A DNA stretch of 64,000 bases from assembly GCA_024529925.1 (NCBI GenBank), contig JAFEUB010001190.1, positions 78,526 to 142,525 on the forward strand, read 5' to 3'. This document shows, in pieces, positions 11,399 through 23,127 of this stretch. The notes under the pieces were generated by a model. That model saw only the letters and a list, made by a program, of their open reading frames with translations. It did no database searches and was not told the DNA's origin. This DNA comes from Ophthalmolycus amberensis (taxonomy: Eukaryota > Chordata > Actinopteri > Perciformes > Zoarcidae). Both the position numbers and the translations under genes were made by a program. The number at the start of each line of letters is the position of its first letter. Position 1 is the stretch's first letter.

Positions 11399-11850
11399 TA
11401 GAGAGGGGGACAGCTTAGAGAGGGGGACAGAGGCAAGAAGACCTGGCAACCCGGTGCCAGGAATCTGCCTAGTGGGAAGAGTATGCGTAGTAGGAAAAGC
11501 GGGATAGGGGAGGGGGACAGAGGAGAGGGAACCTGGCAACCCGGTGCCAGGAATCTGCATAGGGGGAAGAGCATGCGTAGTAGGAAAAGCAGGATCGGGG
11601 AGGGGGACAGAGGAGAGGGAACCTGGCAACCCGGTGCCGACAGCTTAGAGGGGGGGGCAGTTTAGAAAGGGGGACAGAGGAAAGAAGACCTGGCAACCCG
11701 GTGCCGACAGCTTAGAGGGGGGGACAGCTTAGAAAGGGGGACAGAGGAAAGAAGACCTGGCAACCCGGTGCCGACAGCTTAGAGGGGGGGGGGGGGACAG
11801 CTTAGAAAGGGGGACAAAGGAAAGAAGACCTGGCGACCCGGTGCCTGGGT
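11399..11850 (+). repeat. Compound minisatellite with 90-bp and 67-bp units
   Basis: The core ACCTGGCAACCCGGTGCC starts at 11441, 11531, 11621, 11688 and 11755, with a one-base variant at 11828. Spacings are 90, 90, 67, 67 and 73. The two long units contain GGAATCTGC and GCGTAGTAGGAAAAGC. The short units contain CAGCTTAGAGGGG and AGAAAGGGGGACAGAGG. The last spacing is longer because a G-run is expanded. All units carry GGGGGACAG. Confidence 0.93.
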
Positions 11851-12039
11851 ATAGGCAGAAGAAGGGTGGTGTAGGGGAACGGTGAAGGGACGACGGGTGA
11901 ATCCGGCCAAAAGGTGGGATGGAATGCTGTGGAAATGGAAGGGAGGAAGATAGAGTCGGCGTCTCTTGCTGCTTTGGAGAGTTGAGTTTGCCTGAGGTGG
12001 TGGAGGGGGATGAGAGGTGAGGCGCTGCGACCTGGCAAC

Positions 12040-12400
12040 CTGGAACTTTGTGGGTTGGGGGCGGAGTTTCGGGGTGCGTGGTGGCGTCACGGTCGCTGCG
12101 TCACGCCGGTGTGTTTGCATGTAGGTACGTTGTGTTTGTTTGTTTTTCCCTAACGTGACTTTGGGAAAGTTGTGAGGAGTTGGCACTGCTTGCTTGTTGC
12201 GTCGATGCTCTTAGCAGGCGGACTGTGGTCGAGTTGGAGATCAGCTGGTGAGTCTTCGATGGCGGACCTGGCTGGAGCGCGGGGGGGGGGGCGGCTTTTT
12301 GGGCGCTGCGTGCCGGGCAGCCAGAGTCGTCAGAGGCTCGTTCCCGAGCTGGGTATGGAGTGAGCGAAGGAGGTTGAGGCTGAGGTGTGGTCCTGCTCCT
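12040..12400 (+). promoter_or_regulatory. CpG-rich, promoter-like segment
   Basis: The segment has a GC box (GGGGGCGGAG, about 12058-12067), two CRE-half-like words (GCGTCACGG about 12083 and GCGTCACGCC about 12099), several CG dinucleotides and a donor-like CTGGTGAGTC near 12245. It directly follows the minisatellite. No downstream exon or open frame was recognised, so it could be an unannotated promoter or the regulatory end of an inserted element. Confidence 0.3.
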
Positions 12401-12420
12401 GAAATTCAGCTAAGTTTTAT

Positions 12421-15400
12421 CTCCAATTAACGCACTGCTATGTGTAAGTGTGTTCCCACGTTAAGCACAATGATGCCACGGAAAAAAGGCTCAGTATTCT
12501 CTGCTGTGAGTTCTCCAAATATTTTACAAAATTACAAGTCAAAAAGAAGTGGCTTTCATACATTCAGTCTTTTCTTACAATATGGCAGAACCAGCAGACA
12601 AACTGTCATCCTACTATTGGCTTCTTTTGTTGTTGTTTTGATCCATTGGATATGAGACATTTGCGCTGGCAAATTTTCAAAAGGACTAACACTATGTGAC
12701 AGCTAAAAAGCTGTAAATGGTTTGTTTAGAAAGGACCTGTACTGTGATTTATTGTCTGTCATAACAGGAGTCCATGCAAATCGTTTCGGGGCGATTTGCA
12801 TCTGAAAAATAAAGCAGTATTTACACGTCAGCTGCCAGACAGCCATGAAGACTGCAGCTCTTTCATTCTGTTGAGAAAGCACAAAAAATAAACAAGGGGG
12901 CTGATGTGTTACATTTTTTCAGTCTCCCAACTATAACACGTTACTCACAGCTGTGTAACACTGTATTTGTTTTAATTGTATTGTTTATTTCAAAGCTTAA
13001 TTTTAATTGATAATCGAAACTTTATCAATAATAATAGCACCACCTGGTGAGAGGGACAATAAAGCAGGCTACAGTGTATATCCCTTCACCGATATACCTA
13101 TTATTGGGAGAAGGGAAATACATAAAAGTCTCATTGAAACATTTAGAAAATAACTTTGTTCCTTAACTTGATACACTGGTGCCCATTCGTAACAGACCTT
13201 TTGCTTGACTCCAGTATTGTTGCTTCCAGCGTTGTCAGCAGCATGGAACGCGCGCCCCTTTGAAACGTGCCAATTGCTTGGCTCCCGGTCCCGGATGTGC
13301 AGCAGGGACGTGAAGAAGAGTTTGTTTGTACCGTTATATATTGTATATTCAGCTATTCAGTTATTTTCACGACTTCGGCCGGATCCAAAACATTTAGGTA
13401 CCTGCTCTGTTTTTTCTGGCATGTACTAGCTCTCCCTGTCACTACAGATCCAGCCACTCCCTCATGCCGCTTTCCCACCATCCCCTTCACCATCTCCGCC
13501 CATTCACTCACCTGCTCCACATTAACATGAATAGTATACAGGTCCATCTACACCTCTCTCTTTGACAGATTGTCTTGTGCGTGTCCGCCTTGCTTTCCAG
13601 CTTTAATTCTCCCTGCCTAACCAAATGCTTCGTCAATGATTTGATGATTCCTTGGCGACCAAATTAATTGGATTTGTTTGCCTGAATGATGACTGTCTGC
13701 TTGGTTGTGACCCTTGCCTGCTTTTTGACCAAAGTCAACTTGCACGTTTATCTTAACCTGCTGTCTGTGAGTCGTGTTTTGGGGTTCAAGCTTGCCTTCT
13801 TTTTGAGCTGTTACAGTTACTTTGTGGATGTACTGTACTATACACTCTACACTCTTCTCTCTAAAAGCAGTATTACATTTATTCTGGTTATGAATTAATT
13901 GTATTTGGATTGTAAATTATAAAATTGATTCAAACCAATAAGAGAAATGTTGGGTTTATGATCCTCATTCATTCTCTTTCACTCTCAGTCATTAGTGACA
14001 CAACGACCCTTCAGCTACAAGCCCCTATAAGCATTAAAAGCTCTGCGGTTTCACCCCAGCTTCCCTGTGGATTACTGCATACGACAGTGAATTATGCAGG
14101 AGCATGAAGCATCTTTGTTTGGCTATGAGGTGAGCTTGCTCCCTTTCCGTGAAGTATTATAGATAGCTTTGGAAATGAATGCAGGGACATGGAGCTCCAC
14201 TGCAAGTCTTGTTGTCAGAGAGGCCTTTCTCACAAACACAGTTTGAAGCCAGGATGAGTAAAGCTCCAATAATCGCAGCCGTCACTCCTCTCCACTATAA
14301 TAACTCCATTTCCTTCAGTCTCTACATTATTATGCATTCTTCTCTTTGAAGACTGTTGTTGAGGATCATTGTGACTCCTAATGGAGTTCTGTTATTAAGA
14401 CGGAGGAATCACTGCGCCTAATGACACTTTTTGTGTTATATTTGTTGTTCAGATAAGTGGCCAATATAACTGAAATGAAAGCCTTTTGGGGTTTCTGCCC
14501 ATTCAGCAAAAAATTTAAAAAATCATGGGTCAAACTATCCATTTTTCAACGTGATATAACAGCAAGGCGGACAGGTTATTTAAGATAGATATTGAGTAAA
14601 TAAATCTGCTGTATGTCTTTATTTTCATTTCCATATAAAAATAAAAAGCCTCAATAGTGAGAAGAGAAAAGGGGCTTTGTTATTCCTGGGCGGGTTGGGA
14701 ATCCATTAAATGACTTCTCCCCAGTGTGCATTGGCCTCTGCCTGGATTCCCCTCGCTGATGCTGGAACTAGAGCAAAACTCCACTTTACTGCAAACCCAC
14801 AAACACACATTGATGCAAGAATCATGTCTACACGCTAAACAAAACATATCATTGAAGTCTCAGCAACTACTACATGCCAAGCAATGATTTAAGTTCATCT
14901 CACTTAACTTCCTCCAAGGTTAGAAGCACTGATTCTTATTGTCACTTCTGACAACTACTTCAAGTTTCTAACTTTTATTTAACCAGAAAAAAACGGTTAA
15001 ATCTGTAGCAGGAAGTATTTATTCAGTTTTAAAGAATTAAAATTGGAAGGAGTCGCTCATCTGTGAAAATCTCTGCAGTTTTGCTGATCAACATACAATT
15101 TGCTGTTTAATATACATTTTCAAGCCTTGAGTATCAGACAAATGAGGCAAACAGCTTGGACGCCGGAGGGCATGGAGCCTCATGTTGTCAATCATATGCA
15201 GCAGCAACGTTAGCCGAAGTGATGACATCGAGTCAGCTCAGTGGAGCTCTCGTCTTCATGTTTGAATATGGATTATTAGTGGTCACCAGCCGAGTGACCA
15301 CATTTGATATTGTCGCTAGGGGAGAAACATTTTTATACACAGTCCAACTATTGCGTGACATGTTCAGCATGTACACAGAAGACAATAGTGCCAAGCTTGC

Positions 15401-16824
15401 CAAAAAGCCAAACACAGCGCATCAAATCGGTTTCAGACTCGTTTTTTCTCGGCCTATATCACACAGGCTTACGTAGGGTATTTGTCTTTCACACATGAGC
15501 GCATGCAACTGAAGCCCTTTCTGCAGTTTTGTTTTTCTAAACCGATAATCATTTAATATTACATAAACTTAATGAGCCAGCTCTCCACCGTTTTCAGTCT
15601 CTTGTTGTATCTAAGACAGTCCTGGCAATTACTGCAATGCAAGTTGGCGGTTCGCAGGTCGGGATTGGTTGATTAATGCATATTTTTGTGTGGATTGGCT
15701 CCTTATAGAAGGTTAGGTGTGTGCGGATATTAAAGAAAACCTGACCGGAGCATCACTACCTTTGGCGGCTCGTTCTATTTTCGGAAATCATATACACAGT
15801 AAATAAAGGCAGGTGTGCACTGGTCTGCTTTGAGTCTGTTATCATTTAAGTATGAATATAAATGAATGTCCTGCAAGCTTTTTATGTTCATATACAATAA
15901 ATTTAGTCTACCAGGTAGTGCCCTGCTATTTCTGTGGGCCGGCCTGGTCATGCGTGTATGAGGGAGTAACAATAATGACAACAATGCAAGAAATAAGACT
16001 TAGAAAAATGTCTTTACCCTGAAGTTAGTTTGGCTTTGCTCTGCTCCTCTTCACAGCCTGCATCTGCTTTGTTCTCCAATGTGTCCAGTAAAGACTGATG
16101 TTGGAGGACTGAGTGTTCTCCCTGCAGTCAGAAAGGCACATATCCATATAAGTCCAGAGCAGCTCCTCCTGTGATGCCTACTTAATATTTGACCCTGAGG
16201 CATGGCATCTCGGTGGTTCGGACTGCTAGAAGAGGGACATCAGGAGACACCTGAGTGTGTTAACGCCCTCATTCTTCACAGGGAGCAAATGGATGTAGCA
16301 CATTAAAATTCGTACAGGCCTTAAGGTTCAGACAGTGAGCTCCGACCTGCTGCATCTGCTGCCCGGCATTGTTGGTGCTCTGTATTCAGAATGGGCAGCA
16401 GCAGGGCACAACTATGCTGCCGTGGCTAATGGCTACATCCCATGATCCAACAGCAACCAATGCCAGAGGTTCCCAGCCCGCAGTACATTTGCTACCAAGC
16501 CACAACAAAAACACATAATTCAACACAAAGCTAAAGGATACTTATGGAACTATAGATTTTCATACCTTATTTTAGTGTCGATCCGTCTGCGTTGTATTTT
16601 TCTTACCAACAACAATTGGTAATTGATTCTTGGTGTCATCATTAGAGATCTGTCTGTAACCACACTGACTACAGGTCAAATAATAAAATTAATCTTTGTT
16701 TCCGTTTAGATTAGTTGTCATGCTCCCTGCCTTCTTTGCTTATGCCAGCCCGCCAAGGCTAATCTAATGACAATTATTACAGTCTAGATAAGCTAAATAA
16801 TATTATGAATGTCGTTTATTGATC
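12421..16824. other. Gene-free stretch, nothing recognised
   Basis: Mostly unique-looking AT-rich sequence. A segment at about 15140-15480 has a higher-complexity open frame (106 codons) without splice context or a familiar motif. I support no gene here. Confidence 0.4.
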
Positions 16825-16828
16825 CAGA

Positions 16829-17101
16829 ATGGTTTATCAATCGTTGAAGCTTTTGCTGCTGATCCTGTTCTACTCCACCATCATCCAGTCTGTTCTCTGT
16901 TCTTCCATCACTGTGTGGTTTGGATCGGCCACTAAACAGGACAGGAACAGACTACAACAGACTGGCAGGTCTGCAGAGAGAATGATTGGCTCCAGCCTGC
17001 CCTCCATCCTGGACTTGTACACCTCCAGAGTCAGGAAACGGGTGTATGCATACATGGCCAATAAAGCTGATACTGCTCCAGAACATTTGTATTTCAATTA
17101 A
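16829..17101 (+). pseudogene. LINE ORF2 C-terminal fragment (L2/Maui-like)
   Basis: A 90-codon open frame includes SSITVWFGSATKQDRNRLQQ, then GRSAERMIGSSLPSILDLYT and SRVRKR. This matches the region just after the reverse-transcriptase domain of teleost L2-type LINEs, which usually reads SxITxWxGxxTxQDxxRLQ...AxxIxG..LPxLxDLYTSR. The catalytic region upstream is missing, so this is a 5'-truncated remnant and not a host gene. Confidence 0.85.
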
Positions 17102-17261
17102 TATGTTTGTTCAACGTTGGTGTCGGCTATAATTCAGAAGTAAATTGGCTCTTGTATCATTTCCCCTGGTTCTGTGGTTGCCAGGGTAACACCATACACT
17201 GTATCAATGACGTGTTCACCTATTGTTTTGTGGACTGCAAATTATTTGGCCTCAAGTTTGT

Positions 17262-17737
17262 GCTTTTGGTCGTCGCCATATTGGTTTTTGGCCATCGCCA
17301 TCTTGGCTGAATAAAACATTTATTAGGCAATCAAAACGGCTATAATTAACTTTCACCAACTGAAAGCCGTGAAAGTGTTCAAGTTGTAAGACAAAAACAC
17401 AGGCAACTCCCAGACCGAACAACCCCGTGGTAGCAACCTGTCAATCACAAGACATACCCTGCCCATTCGTCTTTTTTACTCTTAATGGAAGCATCATTTA
17501 TAAATGAACATCATGCTGTATTGGAGAAGAAACTAGCGATGGAGCACGTAAATTCTTGTTTACAATGTTTACTGAGGTAATAAATCAAGTGAGAAGTAGG
17601 GTCATTTTCTCATAGACTTCTGTAGAATCAGACCTCTTTTTGCAACCAGAGGAGTCACCCCCTGATGGCCAGTGGAAGAATTGCAAGTTTAAGGCACTTC
17701 CGCATTGGCTTACTTGTCAGACCCACTGGTTGCTGTC
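17262..17737 (+). repeat. Widespread teleost interspersed repeat
   Basis: The segment starts near a pair of GTCGCCATATTGG and GCCATCGCCATCTTGGCT words. It continues with AACTCCCAGACCGA, CCTGTCAATCACAAGACAT, GAACATCATGCTGTATTG, GTTTACTGAGGTAATAAATC, AGGGTCATTTTCTCATAGAC and TTTTTGCAACCAGAGGAGTC. It ends around AAGGCACTTCCGCATTGGCT. I recognise this word order from many percomorph genomes. The class (MITE or other non-autonomous element) is uncertain, and I see no coding capacity. Confidence 0.65.
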
Positions 17738-19289
17738 ACATAGCAGCCCATGGCGTCAAGTTGAAAAAGTTCAACCATTATCAACATGTAAATAACTTTG
17801 CATGTACACCGTCTCTCAATGGAAACAATGGATTCAGTAGCAGCAACTGTTGTATGACAGTGACGTTAGCCTTCATAACGTGTATGGGTGAGGGCAATCC
17901 ATGTACAAATCATTTATAGAGGCATTTCTCACGTCCATCACTCGCCCGACTCACAGCACAGACACACTTCCATTCTTTCAAATGGATGGATAGTGTGAGA
18001 CACATTATCCCCCGACTGTTTTACCCTACAGCTCGATTTTTGTTCTCCCTGGCACGCTCAGTGAGACATAAGCTCCACAGACAGCTGTTCAAATCTCTCG
18101 CTGTTCATCAACACATTTGAATCAACACGTCTGCTGATATTTGTATCATCTCTGTGCATGTGCATTCTCATGCCGGTGGTATAGAAACACACAGTTCGGG
18201 AATCCACACATTAGAACATTGCGCTGTAGCACCACCAGTGGTCAAAACAATCAACACGGTGAGATGTCAATTTGTGCACATTTGTGACAACAACCAGCAT
18301 CTGAAAATACGTTTAGTTTGTTCAAACATCTTGGATGCAAAATATGTAATTGATATTCCTGACAGTGATGAAAGTTGGATATGAGTTTAATCTGGTTCAA
18401 TTCACTCAGTTCACAGCAAAAGAGGAGACAATCGTGAAGCTGCCTCATTTCAGTGTAAACATAGATTTTATTTTTCCTTTCCCCCAAGAGAGGCAAAAAA
18501 CAGTGTCACACCTCTACATTTCACTATGTTGGGACTTTTTCTGTCTGCCATATGGTGTGAGCTTTATGACATCCCTTCCTCATTTAAACTAACAACCAAA
18601 AAATGATTGCTGTCACATATGCAGCAAAACTATAAAGTCAGGAGAAAAATGCAACTTCCTCCTCAGTCTAACTGACAGTGTGGCTAGTCGTTCCGGTCCT
18701 GCTGTCAGAAGCGGTGTGATAAATTATGCAAGGAGGGATTACAATCCAAGTCAGAGCTCATCATGAACACAACCATTCTTCGCCATGTCTTCTGCTGCGT
18801 AAACATGCTTAAGCAGAAACCACACAAAGAAGCTGGTTAAAATGAGCAGAGAAACTTGCCAGGGAAAAATCCCAACAGGGAGCAGAAAAAAGAAACTGCC
18901 AAACATTTGCTGTGTCTGCGATCACTAAGACGACTTCTCACAGAATGCTGTCCTCCTTTTTTGTTTTTCTTTTTAAACAGATGCTTAAATGCAAAATGCA
19001 GTATTATTAACCTGTGATTATGCTGCTTAATTTGGGCTGAGCAAACCAATTCGTTATATGTTAATATACAAACAGCAGATGAATATGGGGTAGCTTTTAT
19101 GCTTTGGCAAGCTTTTTCAGAATATATTATCATCATCATCAGTGGTGACAAGAGTAACTTTGTTGTGATGTTAGCTGATTTTGATTTATCAAGCAAAAAC
19201 AGCAAACATTCAACTTTTTTTCATATTGCACATTAAAAGGAAGAGTTAATAATTTTGGACAAATGCATTTAATTCTGAGAGGATTGATG
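17738..19289. other. Gene-free stretch, nothing recognised
   Basis: No supported exon or repeat. CACCACCAGTGG at about 18230-18241 is a short palindrome-like word of the kind seen in CTCF-like sites, too weak to call. Confidence 0.35.
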
Positions 19290-19412
19290 CAGGTAAATAT
19301 TAAGCTATATTTGGCTCTGGGAGGCGTTTTCTACTTGGATTTCATAGACTAAACAATTAATAAAGCAGTAATTGACTGATTAATCAATAATGAAAATGTT
19401 CATTAGTTGTAA
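19290..19412 (+). mobile_element. hAT-like MITE, right-end fragment
   Basis: GACTAAACAATTAATAAAGC, TGATTAATCAATAATGAAAA and ATTAGTTGTAAC form the 3' terminal part of the fish repeat whose fuller copy is at 56884-57214. Upstream GGCTCTGGGAGGCGTTTT fits its interior. The left end is not recognisable. Confidence 0.55.
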
Positions 19413-22400
19413 CAATTCCCCTGTCAATGTATCCTCATACACCAGTTCGTATGGTATGTTGCATCTTTTGTGTGTTCTCATTCGAATGCCCAGCCTGTAC
19501 TGGAAAATATGTATGTTTGCTACAAAATGTATGTATGCGACGACAGTTCGGTATGTTTAGCAGTCATGGACTGGCCCACATAGCTAAGGGCAAAGACAGG
19601 TCACAAGCTTTGTCTTTTTAATGTTTCTAAGAGCGCTGACACCGCACACTCCAATAAGTTTGGTGACACTGATTTGGACACTATGACCTAATGTACACAA
19701 TGATAGGCAATGATATTCTAAGTAGTTGCTATTTAAACTTCCCATTTAAGTTAAGATCCACAAATTTAGGGATGCTCTTGTGTTAAATATATTTGTTGTG
19801 ATCAATTATCCAGTCTATACGTACAGTATATGAAGTGACATTGTGTAGTGTATGGCTCTGTACCTCAGCACTTGGGATCTGAAATGACTTTAAAGGGCTA
19901 TGAGGTCGACCATGATGTCTTTGTGTCATTGCCCTGCTGTGTTGGTCTGAATCCAAGGACCAAACCCAGTTATGTTCCTCTTTGTACTGCGCAGATGGAA
20001 GACAATAAAGTCTCTCCTATCTCTTAAGTGCGACATTTAAGTTTTTTTCATTTCCCACAACATGCTGAAATATCTTGCTGCACCACAAGAGTGAACAAGG
20101 ACATCTTCTAATGCTTTTTCTTTCTCTCTCTCTCTCTGTTTGTGGAACTACGGTGCTAAATTCAACCAATTTTCCCTCAATAAACAGCATAAGACAGATG
20201 GAGTGCTTTCATCCAGTCAGCAAATCATGTTGGGCAAGATTGATGTTCCCTCGCTTTCTTTCTCTCGCACACACACACACACATTCCCGCTCTCAGATTG
20301 TGTGTGTGTGTTCATGTGGTCAGCAGCAGGAGCTCGAAATTGGCAATCCTGTGAGAACTGCTTCAGTCCACCCTGCCGTCCTTTAATCATCACATTGTTC
20401 AGACACAAAAAGGAATATTGACATAAGTAAAATTCACTGACTGAAATAAACCGTCATCAATGCCCTGCTTATTGTAATTGTGAGCGAGGCTGCCATTACA
20501 AAGGGCCATTAAATGAATTGAAAGGAAATTAATCAGGGGTTGAAAAAAGTTGCAATTAAAAATAAGTACACTCCTGCTTCTTTTCTTTCTCTAAAATTAG
20601 AACAACCGTCTGCGTTTTTCATAACTGATTGTGAAAGACTCTGCACCATGTTTCTGGTTCACTGTTTAGCAGGTACTCTAAGTAATTGGTGTAAAATCCG
20701 TCTTGTTCTATTGTATTTTGGTGACAGCTTGTCGATGATCCCCGAGGCTTCCTCATTTAGCTGCAGGCATTTAGGATCCACATTGGTCTTCCAAAACGTG
20801 GGTTTGGCAGTGAATTCTGCAGAGGTCAAAAAAAATTCTGCTTGTCAGTTGTGCGCTGGCAGTGTTTTTCTGGTGACTATGAGACGTAACTCTCTACAGA
20901 GAGCTTCAGACAAAACACGGGAACTTCAGCGGAAAAGGCAGCCGGAGAAAAATAGCAGCGGTTCTGCAGTGAGACAAGCGTCTATATAAAACATGACGGT
21001 CATTTCTGCCTTTGATCTTAACATGGCTAAGAATATGGATTATTAAAGAGGAGGATTTGTTGTTGGTTTCATCACACAATCCTGTACAACTACTGTATTG
21101 TTGTATTGTCTCCCACAGCTAAATCTAAATATTTAAACCAGCCGTTTTCTGACCAACTGTCTCACGCGATAAAGATTATATCACAGGGTCACCAGATGGC
21201 AGAGAACTGGTCATAAGAGGTTAAAAGGTACAAGAGGTGCTGGCTTAAATGGGATGTTTGTAAATATGTGCAGTGGAATAGTTAACACCAATATGGCTTT
21301 ATTAGCAAAACTACAGTTTGAGCAGCAAAATCTAGCTATTTATTATTTGGCAAGATATCATCACTCACTTTCAAATATAAACAAAGAAAATCACAAGAAT
21401 TCTACAAATTAAAACAAGAAAGAAAAACTGAATCTTTCCCTGAGGGAGACAATTAGCAGAAGCACAATCCTCTGTTTCATCTGAGAAGAATCTTCACTTA
21501 ATCTCTGCAGTATTTTCCACTCGTTCCTCTGCTGTGGCTTAATTCACATTCTGAGCAGCGCAGATCTATTGCTGGCTGGCTTTCTTGTGAAAACTTCAAT
21601 ATGGATCCGGGTTTTTGACTGACTTTGTATTTTGGAATGTCACCTGCAGGTTGAGACCCAGTTAACTTACATTCATTATTACACTGCCTTACCCTCAATC
21701 CCTCTGGGAGTTTTAACACGAGGGCATTTTTAAGTCAAAACACAAAAGGAGTGTGAGACAAGAATTCGGTGGTGCAGCGTTTTAACTTGTGACTGCATAG
21801 TTACAATAGACCTTTCGACTATAAAAATGAAATAAAGTACATTTTGTCTCCCTTTGGTCACTAGGGGCCTGATGGGCAATGCAAGGCATCCGGTGCAAAT
21901 AGATTAAAGCTACATCCCCAAATTTAGTAATATACTGTTTTTATGTTTGAACTGTGTCAAATTTAAAAACGTCAAGACTAAACTCAAAAGAAATGTAGCC
22001 ATTTGGGGCTGCTGCAACAAAAGCAGGAAGTAAACAAGTGGATTATGAGGTCAGCCATGATAACCTGTAATAATCCAGTGCAGCATCAACACTGACACTT
22101 GTATCTAAAAGTCTTCTACAAATGTAGATGACCCAAAGGGGCTTTGCATAGAATTGGGTCTTGATTGAGGCTAATCTATGGGCAGAAAAGACAATACTTC
22201 TTTGATCTGAATTCCTGAGGACAGAGATTGCCAATAGTCCGAATGCTGGCCAACACAGCATAAACCCCCAAATTTCGGAAAAGAAATTTGCTGCAACAAC
22301 ACAAATGATACTGGTGCCACGCTGGCAAAAGCACCAGTGCTCAATTCCCCCAAGCTTAGGAGAAACAGATAAAGCCAGTGAAAAGGCTTTGTGTCAAGCT

Positions 22401-23127
22401 CTATTAATCCATGGCTACGCTTAAGAGCTGGCTGTTAAATCATCTGTGAGTGTGCAGTAAGGTGGCTTAGTGCTGATGTTTCACCTCATTCCACAGATGG
22501 GAAAACACAGAAACACTGCAAGTGAATCTTCAGTTCGCAAACTAAGACTCAGAAACTCTGCTGCGTTTTATGCTCCAACTTCAGCAACAAAGTCACAAAT
22601 TCCTCCAGTGTCCTGAACAGTGGAGCAGGTAACAGTTCACTGTTTTAATGTAATGTTCAGTTAGCGTGTCATCAAATTGTAAAGGCTGATGAAGTACAAA
22701 GCTGCACCCCATGGCTTTGACGTTGACCTGCACGTTGCTCAGTTTGTTATGCAGCAGAGCTACATGCAAATAGATTCATACAATAGAAACATGTCTGTGT
22801 AGCCATAGTCTCATCGAGATTATTCCTCTGTACCACAGACCTCCATAGACCTTTTTCACAGCAGACATTTGTCTTGTCACAGCAGGAAGGCACATGACAA
22901 ATTGATCACGTTAACGATGGCTCAGTTTCTTTAATTGTCCCGGTAAGCTATTCCAGTGAGCCAGCATGCACAACACTAGCACCTCCCCTCATTCAAGTAA
23001 AATGCAGCCATCATTCATTTTGTCAAATACACCTGCTGTCTTCCTGTGATATATCAAAATGTTTGTTGTGATAAAACCATTAAAAATGCATCAATGACGA
23101 ACATTGTTTTACTGAATAACGTAAATC
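19413..23127. other. Gene-free stretch with a possible LINE tail and simple repeats
   Basis: At about 19940-20030 the sequence ends in GAAGACAATAAAGTCTCTCC, resembling a LINE 3' tail. Short (TC)n at 20123-20137 and (CA)n near 20268-20283 follow. The longest open frame (20540-20989) has no familiar motif and no splice context. Nothing else is recognised. Confidence 0.4.

Larger units (their letters stand above)
10500..12420. repeat. GC-rich, CpG-bearing block with nested tandem repeats
   Basis: Base composition changes sharply here against AT-rich flanks, and CG dinucleotides are frequent (for example around 10510-10540, 10850-10930 and 12060-12400). In order the block holds unique GC-rich sequence, a pyrimidine tract (11115-11290), a 21-bp tandem array (11309-11398), a compound minisatellite (11399-11850) and a promoter-like segment (12040-12400). 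Long open frames on both strands are repeat-driven. It may be an inserted element, possibly the 5' regulatory monomer array of a retrotransposon, or a CpG island. I cannot name a family. Confidence 0.55.

Noticed and set aside
11001..11629. Long overlapping frames on both strands (up to 202 codons)
   Set aside because: They are driven by the 21-bp array, the minisatellite and the pyrimidine tract; composition is low complexity and shifts with the repeats.
11309..11844. Regularly spaced direct repeats resembling a CRISPR array
   Set aside because: The sequence is clearly eukaryotic, the spacers are themselves repeated, and no cas genes exist. It is a minisatellite.
20540..20989. 149-codon + strand open frame
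   Set aside because: No recognisable domain, no splice sites framing it, and codon use like the surrounding non-coding DNA.
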